Origin: Pandoraea aquatica
Lineage (GTDB): Bacteria; Pseudomonadota; Gammaproteobacteria; Burkholderiales; Burkholderiaceae
Direction: 5' to 3'
NCBI RefSeq assembly: GCF_902459565.1
Contig: NZ_CABPSN010000001.1
Span: 1,054,001-1,118,000 of the forward strand
Length of the DNA: 64,000 bases
Shown piece by piece: positions 19,097-29,234 of this stretch (the first letter of the stretch is position 1; each line of letters starts with the position of its first letter). Position numbers and translations under genes: made by a program. The notes beneath the pieces were generated by a model that saw nothing but the letters and a program-made list of their open reading frames with translations, was not told the origin of the DNA and ran no database searches.

Positions 19097-19690
19097 ATTC
19101 CCGCGAATTCGTATCTGGACCACGCGTATCTCGCGGACCTGCGTCGCGACCTGCTGCGCTTTGCCAGGTTGCAATTGCGCGACGAGCATCTGGCAGAAGA
19201 CGCCGTTCAGGAAGCGCTGACGGCGGCTTGCTCGCCGTCGAGCGAATTCTCGGGGCGCGCCCAACACAAGACGTGGGTCTTCGCGATTCTGCGCAACAAG
19301 CTGATCGATACCATGCGAGCGCGACGCCGCACGATCAACGCCTCATCGCTCGAAGACGACGCCGACGAGAACTCCGTGTTCGATCGCGAGCTTTTCGACG
19401 AGCGCGGTCATTGGAACGATCACGCCCGCCCGCACCCCTGGCCTCGCCCCGAGACGGTCGTCGCCCGTCAACAGTTCTGGACATTGTTCGACTGGTGCCT
19501 GAACGCCCTGCCCGAATCCACCGGTCGCGTGTTTTCCATGCGGGAATTGCTCGACATGGACATCGCCGAAATCTGCCGGGAACTGGATCTCGACGCCAAT
19601 CATTGCAGCGTATTGCTGTACCGCGCGCGCACTCGCTTGCGCACTTGCCTGTCGGCCAAAGGACTGGAAACCAACGATGCCCTTGGGTAA
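19097..19690 (+). CDS. ECF-type RNA polymerase sigma factor with probable ATT start
   Basis: A 197-residue sigma factor if read from ATT at 19097. Region 2 is YLADLRRDLLRFARLQLRD ... AEDAVQEAL ... TWVFAILRNKLIDTMR, and region 4 lies near the end (MDIAEICRELDLDANHCSVLLYRARTRLR). There is no in-frame ATG, GTG or TTG until a TTG at 19169, and starting there would delete most of the first region-2 helix. AGGAGAG (19084-19090) lies six bases before the ATT. The anti-sigma gene overlaps the 3' end by 14 bases. Family and role are clear; the start is inferred. Confidence 0.8.
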   Translation: MPANSYLDHAYLADLRRDLLRFARLQLRDEHLAEDAVQEALTAACSPSSEFSGRAQHKTWVFAILRNKLIDTMRARRRTINASSLEDDADENSVFDRELFDERGHWNDHARPHPWPRPETVVARQQFWTLFDWCLNALPESTGRVFSMRELLDMDIAEICRELDLDANHCSVLLYRARTRLRTCLSAKGLETNDALG

Positions 19691-19886
19691 CTGTGCCACC
19701 GTCACCCGCTCGCTTTCTGACGAGCTCGACCGGCCGTTGAGCGCACTCGCCACCCTTCGCGTGCGTGCGCATCTGCTGACATGCACGGGCTGCCGCGCGT
19801 ACGCATCGCAAATCGCCACGCTACGCGCCTTATCGCGGCACGTTGCCGGTCATGACGATGTCGCAGAACCGCCGAATCGCCGATAG
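19677..19886 (+). CDS. Small zinc-finger anti-sigma factor
   Basis: A 69-residue protein with an HLLTCTGC segment, the HxxxCxxC core of zinc-binding anti-sigma (ZAS/zf-HC2) domains, plus a Cys near the N-terminus (GNCATVTRSLSDELD). It lacks a membrane segment, so it would act in the cytoplasm by holding the sigma factor made from the overlapping upstream gene. The 14-base overlap suggests coupled translation and a balanced ratio. Its size is at the lower limit for the family. Confidence 0.75.
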   Translation: MPLGNCATVTRSLSDELDRPLSALATLRVRAHLLTCTGCRAYASQIATLRALSRHVAGHDDVAEPPNRR

Positions 19887-20020
19887 ACGATTAGCAAAAA
19901 AAATTTTTTCGTCACCCAGTCATATCCGGCGCCTCCCTACGACTAAACGGTGCGATCAACAGCCAACGTGCTGCGCGATCGAACTTTTCCACCCTCGTTT
20001 ATCGTTTGGAGATATCCACC

Positions 20021-20407
20021 ATGAAGAAGACGTCCATTCTCTACGCTGCTGCGCTTGCCATCACCACCGCTTCGACCGTCGCCTTTGCCGCCCCGCAGAG
20101 CGGACTGACGCGCGAATACGTCGTCGCCGAACTCAAGGCGCTGCAAGACGTCGGTTATGACGGGACGACCGACCGCACCCGTTATCCGGCCAACCTGCTG
20201 GCCGCAAACGCGGAACTGGCAAAACGCGAACTGGCGCGCAACGCTGCACCTGACACCGCTCACGATGCATCAAACCCGGCGATGGCTCGCACGGATATCA
20301 CCACGGGCGTTGCCACCGGCGACGCCATGCCGGCATCCGCCTCGGCGACGAAACGCGCAGCTTACGGCGGTGCGTTGCTGCATGCACACACCTATCGCGG
20401 TCAGTAA
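20021..20407 (+). CDS. Secreted DUF4148 protein
   Basis: A 128-residue protein with a signal peptide (MKKTSILYAAALAITTAST, cleavage near AFA-AP) and a DUF4148 segment LTREYVVAELKALQDVGYD followed by an Ala-rich disordered tail. These small periplasmic proteins are widespread in Burkholderiaceae, often as many paralogues, and their role is unknown. GGAGAT lies 10 bases before the ATG. The 134-base gap upstream holds an A8T6 tract (19896-19909) and no terminator. The position after the sigma/anti-sigma pair suggests it may be a regulon member. Confidence 0.75.
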   Translation: MKKTSILYAAALAITTASTVAFAAPQSGLTREYVVAELKALQDVGYDGTTDRTRYPANLLAANAELAKRELARNAAPDTAHDASNPAMARTDITTGVATGDAMPASASATKRAAYGGALLHAHTYRGQ

Positions 20408-20484
20408 GCCGTCGATCGGCAGTCACTCGCCGCCGGGGCGGCGGCGAGCCGGGACACAGGACTAATTTCGGAGTGGGTCCACCC

Positions 20485-20964
20485 ATGCATAACTCTCATG
20501 TGACGTGCCGCACGGCGGCTCGGCTGGAGCGCTTCGCTTATCACTTTGCGCTGTACAGCGTCGTCGCCATCTTCATCGGCTACGGCCTCTTCAAGTTCAC
20601 CGAACGCGAAGCAGCCGCCATTTTCCCGCTGGTCAGCCACCATCCGCTGCTGAGTTGGCTTTACCTGGGTCTGAGCGTGCAGTCAGTGTCCAACCTCGTC
20701 GGCATCTTCGAACTCGCCTCAGCGTTGGCAATGGCGTACACGGGCCACTGGCGCGTGCGTCTGGCAGGCAGTCTGGGTGTGGCGCTCACCCTGATCGTGA
20801 CCGTCTCATTCCTCGTGACGACACCGGACATCGGCGGCGGCACCTTCGGTTTCCTGATCAAGGATCTGACGCTGTTGGGCGTCGCCCTGCTGGTCGCGGC
20901 ACGCACCTTCGCGCAAGGCCACGAGCAGGACGCTCACTGCCCTCACCATCCGGCGCTGAGATAG
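20485..20964 (+). CDS. DUF417 (YkgB/RclC-like) membrane protein
   Basis: A 159-residue protein with four hydrophobic segments and the conserved stretch FIGYGLFKFTEREAAAIFPLVSHHPLLSWLY near residue 30. RclC in E. coli contributes to survival of reactive chlorine, so an oxidative-stress role is possible by family, though not proved. The ATG at 20485 is preferred over an in-frame GTG at 20473. It lies 77 bases after the DUF4148 gene and ends at a bidirectional terminator facing leuA. Confidence 0.8.
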   Translation: MHNSHVTCRTAARLERFAYHFALYSVVAIFIGYGLFKFTEREAAAIFPLVSHHPLLSWLYLGLSVQSVSNLVGIFELASALAMAYTGHWRVRLAGSLGVALTLIVTVSFLVTTPDIGGGTFGFLIKDLTLLGVALLVAARTFAQGHEQDAHCPHHPALR

Positions 20965-20967
20965 CAA

Positions 20968-21004
20968 AAATGCCCGCCCCTGACGTACAGGGTGCGGGCA
21001 TTTA
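20968..21004. terminator. bidirectional terminator between the DUF417 gene and leuA
   Basis: AAATGCCCGC (20968-20977) pairs with GCGGGCATTT (20994-21003), with an inner CCCTG/CAGGG stem. It is flanked by A-rich sequence on the left and T-rich on the right, so it can serve both converging transcripts. Confidence 0.85.
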
Positions 21005-21099
21005 TCGGCGTAGTTTCGGCGTAGGCCAGCGACGCGCCGGCCGAAGCATCGATCGACCGGGGCTATCGCGTCTACCGGCGCTACCGGCGCGACTGACGA

Positions 21100-22644
21100 T
21101 TACGGCGTGAGCTGCGGGTTCAGCTTCTCGGCCTTCGAGTACAGCTTGTTGAGCGCCGACAGATACGCCTTGGCGGATGCCGCGACGATGTCCGGGTCCG
21201 TACCGACGCCGTTCACGATACGGCCCGCCTTCGACAGACGCACCGTCACTTCGCCTTGCGACTGCGTGCCGGTGGTGATCGCGTTGACCGAATACAGCAA
21301 CTGCTCCGCGCCGCTCTTCACTTGTGACTCGATGGCGTTGAGCACCGCATCGACCGGCCCGTTACCGTCCGATTCGCCCACGAGTTCCTTGCCCTGCGCT
21401 GTGAACACCACGCGTGCACTCGGACGCTCGCCGGTCTCGGAATGCTGCGCCATCGACACGAGGTAGAAATGCTCGCCGCCTTCGGCCTGTGCTTCGTTCG
21501 AGACGATCGCGAGAATGTCTTCGTCGAAAATCTCCGACTTCTGGTCGGCGAGTTCCTTGAAGCGGGCGAACGCGGCATTCACGTCCTGCTCCGATTCCAT
21601 CTCGATGCCCAGTTCTTGCAAGCGCTGCTTGAACGCATTACGGCCCGAGAGCTTGCCGAGCACGATCTTGTTCGCGGTCCAGCCCACATCTTCCGCACGC
21701 ATGATCTCGTACGTATCGCGCGCCTTGAGCACGCCATCCTGGTGGATGCCAGACGCGTGAGCGAACGCGTTAGCGCCGACGACCGCCTTGTTCGGCTGCA
21801 CGTTAAAACCGGTGATCTGCGAGACGAGCTTCGAGGCCGGCACGATCTGCGTCGTATCGATGCCAAGTTCCAGACCGAAGTAATCCTTGCGGGTCTTGAG
21901 CGCCATCACGACTTCTTCGAGCGACGTATTGCCTGCCCGCTCGCCCAAACCGTTGATCGTGCACTCGATCTGACGCGCACCGCCCAACTGCACGCCGGCC
22001 AGCGAGTTCGCCACGGCCATGCCCAGATCGTTGTGGCAATGCACCGACCAGACCGCCTTGTCCGAATTGGGCACGCGCTCACGCAGCGTGCGCACGAGTT
22101 GGCCGTAGAGTTCCGGCACGCCATAGCCGACGGTATCCGCGACGTTGATGGTCGTCGCGCCTTCGTTGATCACGGCTTCGAGCACGCGGCACAGGAAATC
22201 CAGATCCGAGCGGCTGCCGTCTTCGGGCGAGAATTCGATGTTATCGGTGAACTGGCGCGCATAACGCACAGCAAGCTTCGCCTGCTCGAACACCTGGTCC
22301 GGGCTCATGCGCAGCTTCTTCTCCATGTGCAGCGGCGACGTGGCGATGAACGTGTGAATACGCGACGAATTCGCCCCCTTGAGCGCCTCGGCGGCCCGCG
22401 CGATGTCTCGGTCGTTCGCGCGTGCCAGCGAGCAGACCGTACTGTCCTTCACGATGCCGGCGATGGCCTGAATGGACTCGAAGTCACCATTCGAGCTGGC
22501 CGCGAAACCGGCTTCGATGACGTCCACACGAAGTCGCTCCAGTTGACGGGCGATGCGGATCTTCTCGTCGCGGGTCATCGACGCGCCCGGCGACTGTTCA
22601 CCATCGCGCAAGGTCGTATCGAAAATGATCAGCTTGTCGGCCAT
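21100..22644 (-). CDS. leuA: 2-isopropylmalate synthase
   Basis: A 514-residue enzyme that makes the first committed intermediate of leucine from acetyl-CoA and 2-oxoisovalerate. [13 protein letters not shown] (residues 8-20) carries the metal-binding Asp, and [14 protein letters not shown] the metal-binding histidines; [14 protein letters not shown] is also diagnostic. The C-terminal third is the leucine-sensing regulatory domain, so end-product inhibition is expected. AGGAG stands before the ATG. A promoter lies at 22839-22867, leaving a leader of about 190 bases with a small open frame. Confidence 0.97.
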   Translation of the reverse strand: MADKLIIFDTTLRDGEQSPGASMTRDEKIRIARQLERLRVDVIEAGFAASSNGDFESIQAIAGIVKDSTVCSLARANDRDIARAAEALKGANSSRIHTFIATSPLHMEKKLRMSPDQVFEQAKLAVRYARQFTDNIEFSPEDGSRSDLDFLCRVLEAVINEGATTINVADTVGYGVPELYGQLVRTLRERVPNSDKAVWSVHCHNDLGMAVANSLAGVQLGGARQIECTINGLGERAGNTSLEEVVMALKTRKDYFGLELGIDTTQIVPASKLVSQITGFNVQPNKAVVGANAFAHASGIHQDGVLKARDTYEIMRAEDVGWTANKIVLGKLSGRNAFKQRLQELGIEMESEQDVNAAFARFKELADQKSEIFDEDILAIVSNEAQAEGGEHFYLVSMAQHSETGERPSARVVFTAQGKELVGESDGNGPVDAVLNAIESQVKSGAEQLLYSVNAITTGTQSQGEVTVRLSKAGRIVNGVGTDPDIVAASAKAYLSALNKLYSKAEKLNPQLTP

Positions 22645-22838
22645 GATTTGCTCCTGTGGGGATTTCGTAGGGTTCGGTATTTTTTTGATATCAGCGCGCG
22701 GCGCGCGCAGGCATGGCCGGCCCGAGGGCGGAGAAACAGCGTGGCGTCAGTGGCACCGCGAATAACGCCGAAAGCGACGTCAACAGCGCTGCGTGAGGAA
22801 AGCCCGGAGCCGGATGGGCACCTGAAATCATGAGCGCC

Positions 22839-22867
22839 AATATAGTCGCAAACGGGTGATTCCGCAA
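22839..22867 (-). promoter_or_regulatory. leuA promoter
   Basis: On the minus strand TTGCGG, a 17-base spacer and TATATT. Transcription would begin near 22832, almost exactly at the ATG of a 46-codon open frame (22831-22691) that ends 46 bases before leuA. Confidence 0.6.
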
Positions 22868-22937
22868 CGCGGGCGGCGCACGCAAAGCCCCGTGCACACG
22901 GGCATTCCCGGCCATCGGCCGGGACGCTAACAGGTCC

Positions 22938-22970
22938 AAAAACGAAACAGCCCGGCGCAAGGCCGGGCTG
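22938..22970 (-). terminator. terminator of kbp
   Basis: AGCCCGGC and GCCGGGCT pair over 8 bases with loop CTTGC on the minus strand, followed by GTTTCGTTTTT. It separates kbp from the leuA promoter. Confidence 0.8.
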
Positions 22971-22993
22971 GCAATCACGGGACGAACGCCCGA

Positions 22994-23482
22994 TCAGAGC
23001 GGCGGAATCCGCAGCACCTGCCCCGGATAAATCTTGTCCGGGCTGGAGAGCATCGGTTTATTTGCTTCGAAAATGCCGTTGTACTTGTTGGCATCGCCAT
23101 AGACATTCTTGGAGATGGCCGACAACGTGTCGCCCGACTTCACCGTGTAGTACGTGGCTTCGGCCGATGCGGTCGAGACCGACATCTGGTCGTCCACCTT
23201 CTCAACACCCTTCACGTTGCCGCAGCACAGCAGGATCTTTTCCTTCGTCGCCTGATCGGCCGCTACACCGTAGACCTTGACAGTGCGTGTTGCGCCGTCG
23301 AACTCCGCGTCGAGGCCGGTTGCATCCAACCCTTGCGACTTGATGTAGTTTTCGATGGCTTCACCGGCAGCGCGGTTGGCCGCATCGGCATCGGGGCCCG
23401 GCGCGGGCGGCGGCGCGTCTGCCGCGTGTGCATTACCGAGCAGCGCCTGACCGGCTTCCTTCACGAAATCGAGTATGCCCAT
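22994..23482 (-). CDS. kbp: BON-LysM protein, K+-binding protein Kbp (YgaU-like)
   Basis: A 162-residue cytosolic protein with no signal peptide. A BON domain spans about residues 38-100 (ENYIKSQGLDATGLDAEFDGATRTVKVYG), and a LysM domain spans about 110-160 (YYTVKSGDTLSAISKNVYGD ... YPGQVLRIPPL). The E. coli homologue binds potassium and acts as a sensor. It is not linked to the kdp genes in this window. GAAGGAG precedes the ATG; a terminator follows. Confidence 0.88.
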   Translation of the reverse strand: MGILDFVKEAGQALLGNAHAADAPPPAPGPDADAANRAAGEAIENYIKSQGLDATGLDAEFDGATRTVKVYGVAADQATKEKILLCCGNVKGVEKVDDQMSVSTASAEATYYTVKSGDTLSAISKNVYGDANKYNGIFEANKPMLSSPDKIYPGQVLRIPPL

Positions 23483-23639
23483 GATTTCTCCTTCGTCACT
23501 TCGAACTATGGAAAATAGCGCCGGGCCCTGCCAGATCGGCGGAAAACGACCCGTGCCACAAGGGTACTTCGCCTACCAACGTCAAGATTAGCGCATCCCA
23601 ACGATGTCATACCTGACAACTCTGACAGGTAGATATGAC

Positions 23640-23663
23640 AAGGGGCGTACCGAGACGCCCCTT
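23640..23663. terminator. terminator-like hairpin after pssA
   Basis: AAGGGGCGT (23640-23648) and ACGCCCCTT (23655-23663) form a 9-bp stem. It lies just past the pssA stop codon, but the minus-strand T-tract is weak. Confidence 0.5.
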
Positions 23664-23676
23664 GTTTCCTGCCCTG

Positions 23677-24552
23677 TTATTCGTCGACTTCGCCGAAAAT
23701 CCGCTGACGGCGGCCTTTGACGAAGCGGAATGCCCACAGCACATAGCCCGACACGCTGTACACGCAGAACATGCCGAACAGCGCCAGCGGCGGGTCGGAC
23801 GACACCAGAATGAAGCCGACCATGAACAGCAGCACCACGCCGAACGAGACGCGCTGGCGCACGTCGAGCGCCTTGCCGCTGTAGAACGGCGCGTTGGACA
23901 CCATCGACATCCCTGCGTAGATCGTGAGGAAGAAGGCGACCCACGGCATCCAGAACACGTTCACGGGCAACTTGTTGTCGATTGTGATCCAGACGAACCC
24001 GGCAATCAGCGCCGCCGCCGCCGGGCTGGCCAGCCCCTGGAAGAAGCGCTTGTCGACCACGCCGATGTTGGCGTTAAAGCGCGCCAGACGCAACGCGGCC
24101 CCTGCCACATAGACGAACGCCGCGAGCCAGCCCCACTTGCCGATCTCGTGCAGGATCCACTCGTACATCACCAGCGCCGGCGCGACGCCGAACGAGGTCA
24201 TGTCGGAAAGCGAATCGTATTGCTCGCCGAAGGCGCTCTGCGTATTGGTCATGCGGGCCACGCGCCCGTCCATGCCGTCGAGCACCATCGCGAAGAAGAT
24301 GGCGATGGCCGCTTGCTCGAAGCGGTCGTTCATTGCCTGCACGATGGCGAAAAAGCCGCAGAAAAGCGCGGCGGTCGTGAAAGCGTTCGGCAGCAGATAG
24401 ATGCCGCGATTGCGCGGACGCACGGGCACATCTTCCTCCACACCCTGATCGTGGTCTTCGTTCATCGATGGCTCTGATGGATTCTTGTGACGGCCGAACG
24501 GCGAGAGATGCCTGACATTGTTGCGCAAGCGGCCGCGATGGTTTTCCGGCAT
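23677..24552 (-). CDS. pssA: CDP-diacylglycerol-serine O-phosphatidyltransferase
   Basis: A 291-residue inner-membrane enzyme that makes phosphatidylserine. The CDP-alcohol phosphotransferase signature DGxxARxxxxxxxxGxxxDxxxD is present in the stretch from DGMDGRVARM to DSLSD. About eight hydrophobic segments follow a polar N-terminus of some 50 residues. AAGGAG seven bases before the ATG at 24552 supports the long start, although an ATG at 24465 (MNEDHDQG) is possible. Next to psd, it forms the two-step phosphatidylethanolamine pathway. Confidence 0.95.
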   Translation of the reverse strand: MPENHRGRLRNNVRHLSPFGRHKNPSEPSMNEDHDQGVEEDVPVRPRNRGIYLLPNAFTTAALFCGFFAIVQAMNDRFEQAAIAIFFAMVLDGMDGRVARMTNTQSAFGEQYDSLSDMTSFGVAPALVMYEWILHEIGKWGWLAAFVYVAGAALRLARFNANIGVVDKRFFQGLASPAAAALIAGFVWITIDNKLPVNVFWMPWVAFFLTIYAGMSMVSNAPFYSGKALDVRQRVSFGVVLLFMVGFILVSSDPPLALFGMFCVYSVSGYVLWAFRFVKGRRQRIFGEVDE

Positions 24553-24766
24553 CTATAACTCCTTGTCGATGCTAGGGTCGATGGACAGACCCCAAAACTG
24601 CGGGCGAACCCGCGACGGATCACCGCTATTTGAACGCGAAAAGCGAAAGCAGTTGCAGGCCATATCGTCAGGCCCCGGCACCCCGTGGCAAAGCCTGACG
24701 ACGCGGCGGCGTGCGAGACCTGAAGGTCACGCGGCCGCCAACGGCCTCGATGCAGTAACGAGTGGC

Positions 24767-25402
24767 TTACAGCTCGGCGAGAATCGTCGAGGTGGCGGAC
24801 ACCTTATCGCCAATCGCCACGCGCGGGCGCGAGCCCAGCGGCAGGTAGACGTCGACGCGCGAACCGAAGCGAATGAAGCCGTAACGCTGACCGCGCGAGA
24901 GACGGTCGCCCGCCTTCACGTAGCACAGGATACGACGGGCGATCAGGCCTGCGACCTGCACGCTCGTCACGATCTGGCCGCCCACGTCGATCACCAGCGC
25001 ATTGCGCTCGTTCTCAAGCGACGCCTTGTCGAGATCGGCGTTGAAAAAACGTCCCGGGAAATATTCCACCTTGGTCACCGTGCCGTCAACCGGGGCACGA
25101 TTCGAGTGAACATTGAAGACGTTCATGAAGACGCTGATTTTCAGCGCTTCACGGCCTGCGTACGGGTCCTGCGTGGTTTCGATGGCCACGATGCGACCGT
25201 CTGCCGGGGAGAGCACGGCATTGGCCTGCTGCGGCACTTCGCGCGGCGGGTCGCGGAAGAACTGCAGAACGAACAGGGCGATCACCCAGAACGGCGCGGC
25301 CCAAAACACGCCAGCCATAAAATGCACGACGAGCGCGACGGCGACGGCGATGCCCAGGAAGGGCCAGCCCTCGCGGGCGATGATCGGGTGAGGATAATTC
25401 AT
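24767..25402 (-). CDS. psd: Phosphatidylserine decarboxylase proenzyme
   Basis: A 211-residue enzyme of the short type that turns phosphatidylserine into phosphatidylethanolamine. The hydrophobic N-terminus anchors it in the inner membrane. Self-cleavage to form the pyruvoyl group is expected at the Gly-Ser of [10 protein letters not shown], near residue 181. [11 protein letters not shown] and [11 protein letters not shown] are family motifs. The ATG at 25402 is chosen because homology begins at [15 protein letters not shown]; the longer frame to 25528 is rejected. Confidence 0.95.
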   Translation of the reverse strand: MNYPHPIIAREGWPFLGIAVAVALVVHFMAGVFWAAPFWVIALFVLQFFRDPPREVPQQANAVLSPADGRIVAIETTQDPYAGREALKISVFMNVFNVHSNRAPVDGTVTKVEYFPGRFFNADLDKASLENERNALVIDVGGQIVTSVQVAGLIARRILCYVKAGDRLSRGQRYGFIRFGSRVDVYLPLGSRPRVAIGDKVSATSTILAEL

Positions 25403-25540
25403 GCGATTGAACTCGCGTCCTTGGTAAAACGGTTGAGTGAGCGGGTCGGTCTGCTTTGGACCAAACCGTGGCGTGGCGGCATTGTAGCAATGCGCGCGGC
25501 GCGGCGACACTTTTTCCCCAACCGACACGCGGATGTCATA

Positions 25541-25590
25541 AAAAAAACCGCCCGTTTTACCGCAGCGAAAGCTACGGCAAAACAGGCGGT
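25541..25590 (-). terminator. terminator between ilvC and psd
   Basis: A long imperfect stem: the outer pair ACCGCC (25547-25552) with GGCGGT (25585-25590) continues inward through the complementary TTTT/AAAA and GCAGC/GCTAC stretches. The minus-strand product is followed by eight T. Confidence 0.8.
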
Positions 25591-25612
25591 CAGCGACGTC
25601 AGTTCAGAGAAC

Positions 25613-26644
<1,032 letters not shown>

Positions 26645-26706
26645 TTACCAAAAATAAACTGAAATCAGAATGGATCGAAATCCGCTTACCGCGTTGCCGT
26701 TGCCGG

Positions 26707-27198
26707 TCAGACCTTCAGGATGCGCTCACCGCGCCCGATGCCCGAGCCACCGGTACGAACCGTCTCGAGAATCGCCGTCTGGTCGAGCCCTTCGATAAAT
26801 GCGTCAAGCTTCGACGAATTTCCGGTGAGCTCAATCGTATAGGTCTTTTCCGTAACGTCAATGATGCGGCCGCGGAAAATATCCGACATCCGCTTCATCT
26901 CTTCCCGCTCCTTGCCTACCGCGCGAACCTTGATCAGCATGAGTTCGCGCTCGATATGCGCACCCTCGGTCAGATCCACCACCTTCACCACTTCGATGAG
27001 CCGGTTCAAGTGCTTCGTGATCTGCTCGATGATGTCATCGGAGCCGGTCGTGACCACCGTCATGCGTGAGAGCGACCGATCTTCGGTCGGCGCAACGGTG
27101 AGGGTCTCGATATTGTAGCCACGCGCCGAAAACAGTCCGACCACGCGCGACAGCGCGCCCGGCTCGTTTTCGAGCAAAACAGAAATAATATGCCTCAT
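26707..27198 (-). CDS. ilvN: Acetolactate synthase small (regulatory) subunit
   Basis: A 163-residue regulatory subunit that binds valine and stimulates the catalytic subunit. The N-terminal ACT domain reads MRHIISVLLENEPGALSRVV ... GLFSARGYNIETLTV, and a second ACT-like domain covers the C-terminal half. It follows ilvB by 90 bases and precedes ilvC, the usual betaproteobacterial order. The subunit could equally be named ilvH. Confidence 0.96.
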   Translation of the reverse strand: MRHIISVLLENEPGALSRVVGLFSARGYNIETLTVAPTEDRSLSRMTVVTTGSDDIIEQITKHLNRLIEVVKVVDLTEGAHIERELMLIKVRAVGKEREEMKRMSDIFRGRIIDVTEKTYTIELTGNSSKLDAFIEGLDQTAILETVRTGGSGIGRGERILKV

Positions 27199-27288
27199 GG
27201 TGTATCCCGGATTGTCCTGGTTGGGGACGTCGCGCTTGCGCCCCGGCCATGCCGGAAGCGACTGGCAGCGCGTACGTGCCGCTTCGTC

Positions 27289-29058
27289 TTACAGATCTTC
27301 CGAACCGAGCAGCATCTCGCTGATGCCCTTGCCCGCCTGAACCATCGGCCAGACGTTTTCGGTGGGATCCGTTTGGAAATCCATGAATACCGTGCGGTCC
27401 TTCAGGGCCAGCGCCTCGCGCAGTGCCGGCTCGACGTCCGACGACTTCTCGATGCGCATCCCCACATGACCGTACGCCTCGGCGAGCTTCACGAAGTCCG
27501 GCAGCGCATCCATGTACGAACTGGAGTAACGCTTGCTGTATTCGATCTGCTGCCACTGACGAACCATGCCCAGATAGCGGTTATTGAGCGACAATATCTT
27601 GACCGGCGTGCGGTACTGCAGGCACGTCGAGAGTTCCTGAATGCACATCTGGATCGAGCCTTCGCCGGTGATACAGGCGACTTCGGCATCCGGATGCGCC
27701 ATCTTCACGCCCATCGCCGCCGGCAGGCCGAAGCCCATCGTCCCCAGACCGCCCGAGTTGATCCAGCGGCGCGGCTTGTTGAAGCGATAGTACTGAGCGG
27801 CCCACATCTGGTGCTGACCGACGTCCGAGCACACGAAGGCTTCGCCGTCGGTGAGCTTCCAGTAGGTCTCGACCACGTGTTGCGGCTTGATGATCTCGCT
27901 CTTGCGATCGAAGGCGAGGCAATCGCGCGAACGCCATTCCTCGATCTGCTTCCACCAGTCGGCAAGCGCCCCGGTATCCGGGCCGTGCTCGGCGGTTTGC
28001 AGATTTTCGATCATCTCGCGCAGCACTTCCTTCACGTCGCCGACGATCGGAATGTCGACCTTCACACGCTTGGAAATCGACGACGGGTCGATATCGATGT
28101 GAATGATCTTGCGGGCGGTCGAGGAGAAGTGTTCCGGGTTACCGATCACACGATCGTCGAAGCGCGCGCCGATGGCGATGAGCACGTCACAGTGCTGCAT
28201 GGCCATGTTGGCTTCGTACGTGCCGTGCATGCCCAGCATGCCGAGGAACTTGGGATCGCTCGCGCGATACCCGCCCAGGCCCATGAGCGTGTTGGTCACC
28301 GGATAGCCGAGCAGGTCGCAGAACTGGTTCAGTTCCTTCGACGCGTCGGCCAGAATGATGCCGCCGCCGGTGTAGATGTAGGGACGCTTGGCCGAGAGCA
28401 GCAGGCTCATCGCCTTGCGGATCTGGCCCGAGTGGCCCTTCGTCACCGGGTTGTACGAGCGCAGCGACACCGACTTCGGATAGTCGAAGCGGCAGCGTGC
28501 CTTGGAAACGTCCTTCGGAATGTCGACCAGCACCGGACCCGGACGGCCCGTCTTGGCGATATAGAAGGCTTTCTTGATGGTGGCGGCGAGGTCGCGCACA
28601 TCCTTCACGAGGAAGTTGTGCTTGACGCAGGGACGGGTAATACCGACCGTGTCGCACTCCTGGAAGGCGTCCTGACCGATAGCGGCCGTGGGCACCTGCC
28701 CGGTAATGATGACGAGCGGGATCGAATCCATGTACGCCGTGGCAATTCCGGTGACCGCATTGGTCACGCCCGGGCCAGACGTCACGAGGCACACGCCGAC
28801 TTTGTCGGTGGAACGCGAATAAGCGTCGGCCGCGTGTACGGCTGCCTGCTCATGGCGCACCAGAATGTGCTGGATCTTGTCCTGCTTGTAGAGTTCGTCG
28901 TAGATGTAGAGAACCGAACCGCCGGGATAACCCCACAGATGTTCGACTCCCTCTTCTTGAAGCGAGCGCACGAGGATCTCGGCGCCAATCATGTCTTCAG
29001 AAGTATTTTGGTGGCGTGTAGCTTCCGCCTCGGAGAATTCCGCGCTTGGCATGTTCAT
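27289..29058 (-). CDS. ilvB: Acetolactate synthase large (catalytic) subunit
   Basis: A 589-residue thiamine-diphosphate enzyme. HLWGYPGGSVLYIYDEL and the catalytic Glu in HEQAAVHAADAYSR lie near the N-terminus, and the diphosphate-binding motif GEGSIQMCIQEL is near the C-terminus. It makes 2-acetolactate and 2-aceto-2-hydroxybutyrate. The ATG at 29058 (MNMPSAEFSEAEATR) has AAAGGT six bases upstream; an open frame to 29130 is rejected. A possible promoter lies at 29206-29234, giving a leader of about 140 bases. Confidence 0.95.
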   Translation of the reverse strand: MNMPSAEFSEAEATRHQNTSEDMIGAEILVRSLQEEGVEHLWGYPGGSVLYIYDELYKQDKIQHILVRHEQAAVHAADAYSRSTDKVGVCLVTSGPGVTNAVTGIATAYMDSIPLVIITGQVPTAAIGQDAFQECDTVGITRPCVKHNFLVKDVRDLAATIKKAFYIAKTGRPGPVLVDIPKDVSKARCRFDYPKSVSLRSYNPVTKGHSGQIRKAMSLLLSAKRPYIYTGGGIILADASKELNQFCDLLGYPVTNTLMGLGGYRASDPKFLGMLGMHGTYEANMAMQHCDVLIAIGARFDDRVIGNPEHFSSTARKIIHIDIDPSSISKRVKVDIPIVGDVKEVLREMIENLQTAEHGPDTGALADWWKQIEEWRSRDCLAFDRKSEIIKPQHVVETYWKLTDGEAFVCSDVGQHQMWAAQYYRFNKPRRWINSGGLGTMGFGLPAAMGVKMAHPDAEVACITGEGSIQMCIQELSTCLQYRTPVKILSLNNRYLGMVRQWQQIEYSKRYSSSYMDALPDFVKLAEAYGHVGMRIEKSSDVEPALREALALKDRTVFMDFQTDPTENVWPMVQAGKGISEMLLGSEDL

Positions 29059-29205
29059 CGTCGACCTTTCAAAGTTTCGGCAAAAATTTTGATTGGGTGC
29101 TCTCCCCGCGAACTTGTGGTCCGGGCTCAAGCTGCGCGTCTAAATGATGGACCCACCTGATGGGTGTGCCGATATTGAGACAATCACAGATATTGCGAAC
29201 TGGCA

Positions 29206-29234
29206 ACGTTACCGGTTTGCAGCAAAATGGTCAA
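29206..29234 (-). promoter_or_regulatory. candidate ilvB promoter
   Basis: TTGACC, a 17-base spacer and TAACGT on the minus strand. The -35 box is good and the -10 box weak. The leader has a small hairpin (ACCCA-TCAGG-TGGGT) but no leader peptide rich in branched-chain codons that I can find. Confidence 0.4.

Noticed and set aside
19896-19909. A8T6 tract as a terminator after the anti-sigma gene
   Set aside because: There is no G/C stem next to it; it may be intrinsically bent DNA but not a terminator.
19981-20004. ECF-type promoter GAACTT upstream of the DUF4148 gene
   Set aside because: The -35-like GAACTT is there, but no matching -10 box at proper spacing; a chance match is likely.
29059-29205. 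Leader peptide or T-box controlling ilvB
   Set aside because: The leader has a small hairpin, but neither an ORF rich in Ile/Val/Leu codons nor T-box motifs.
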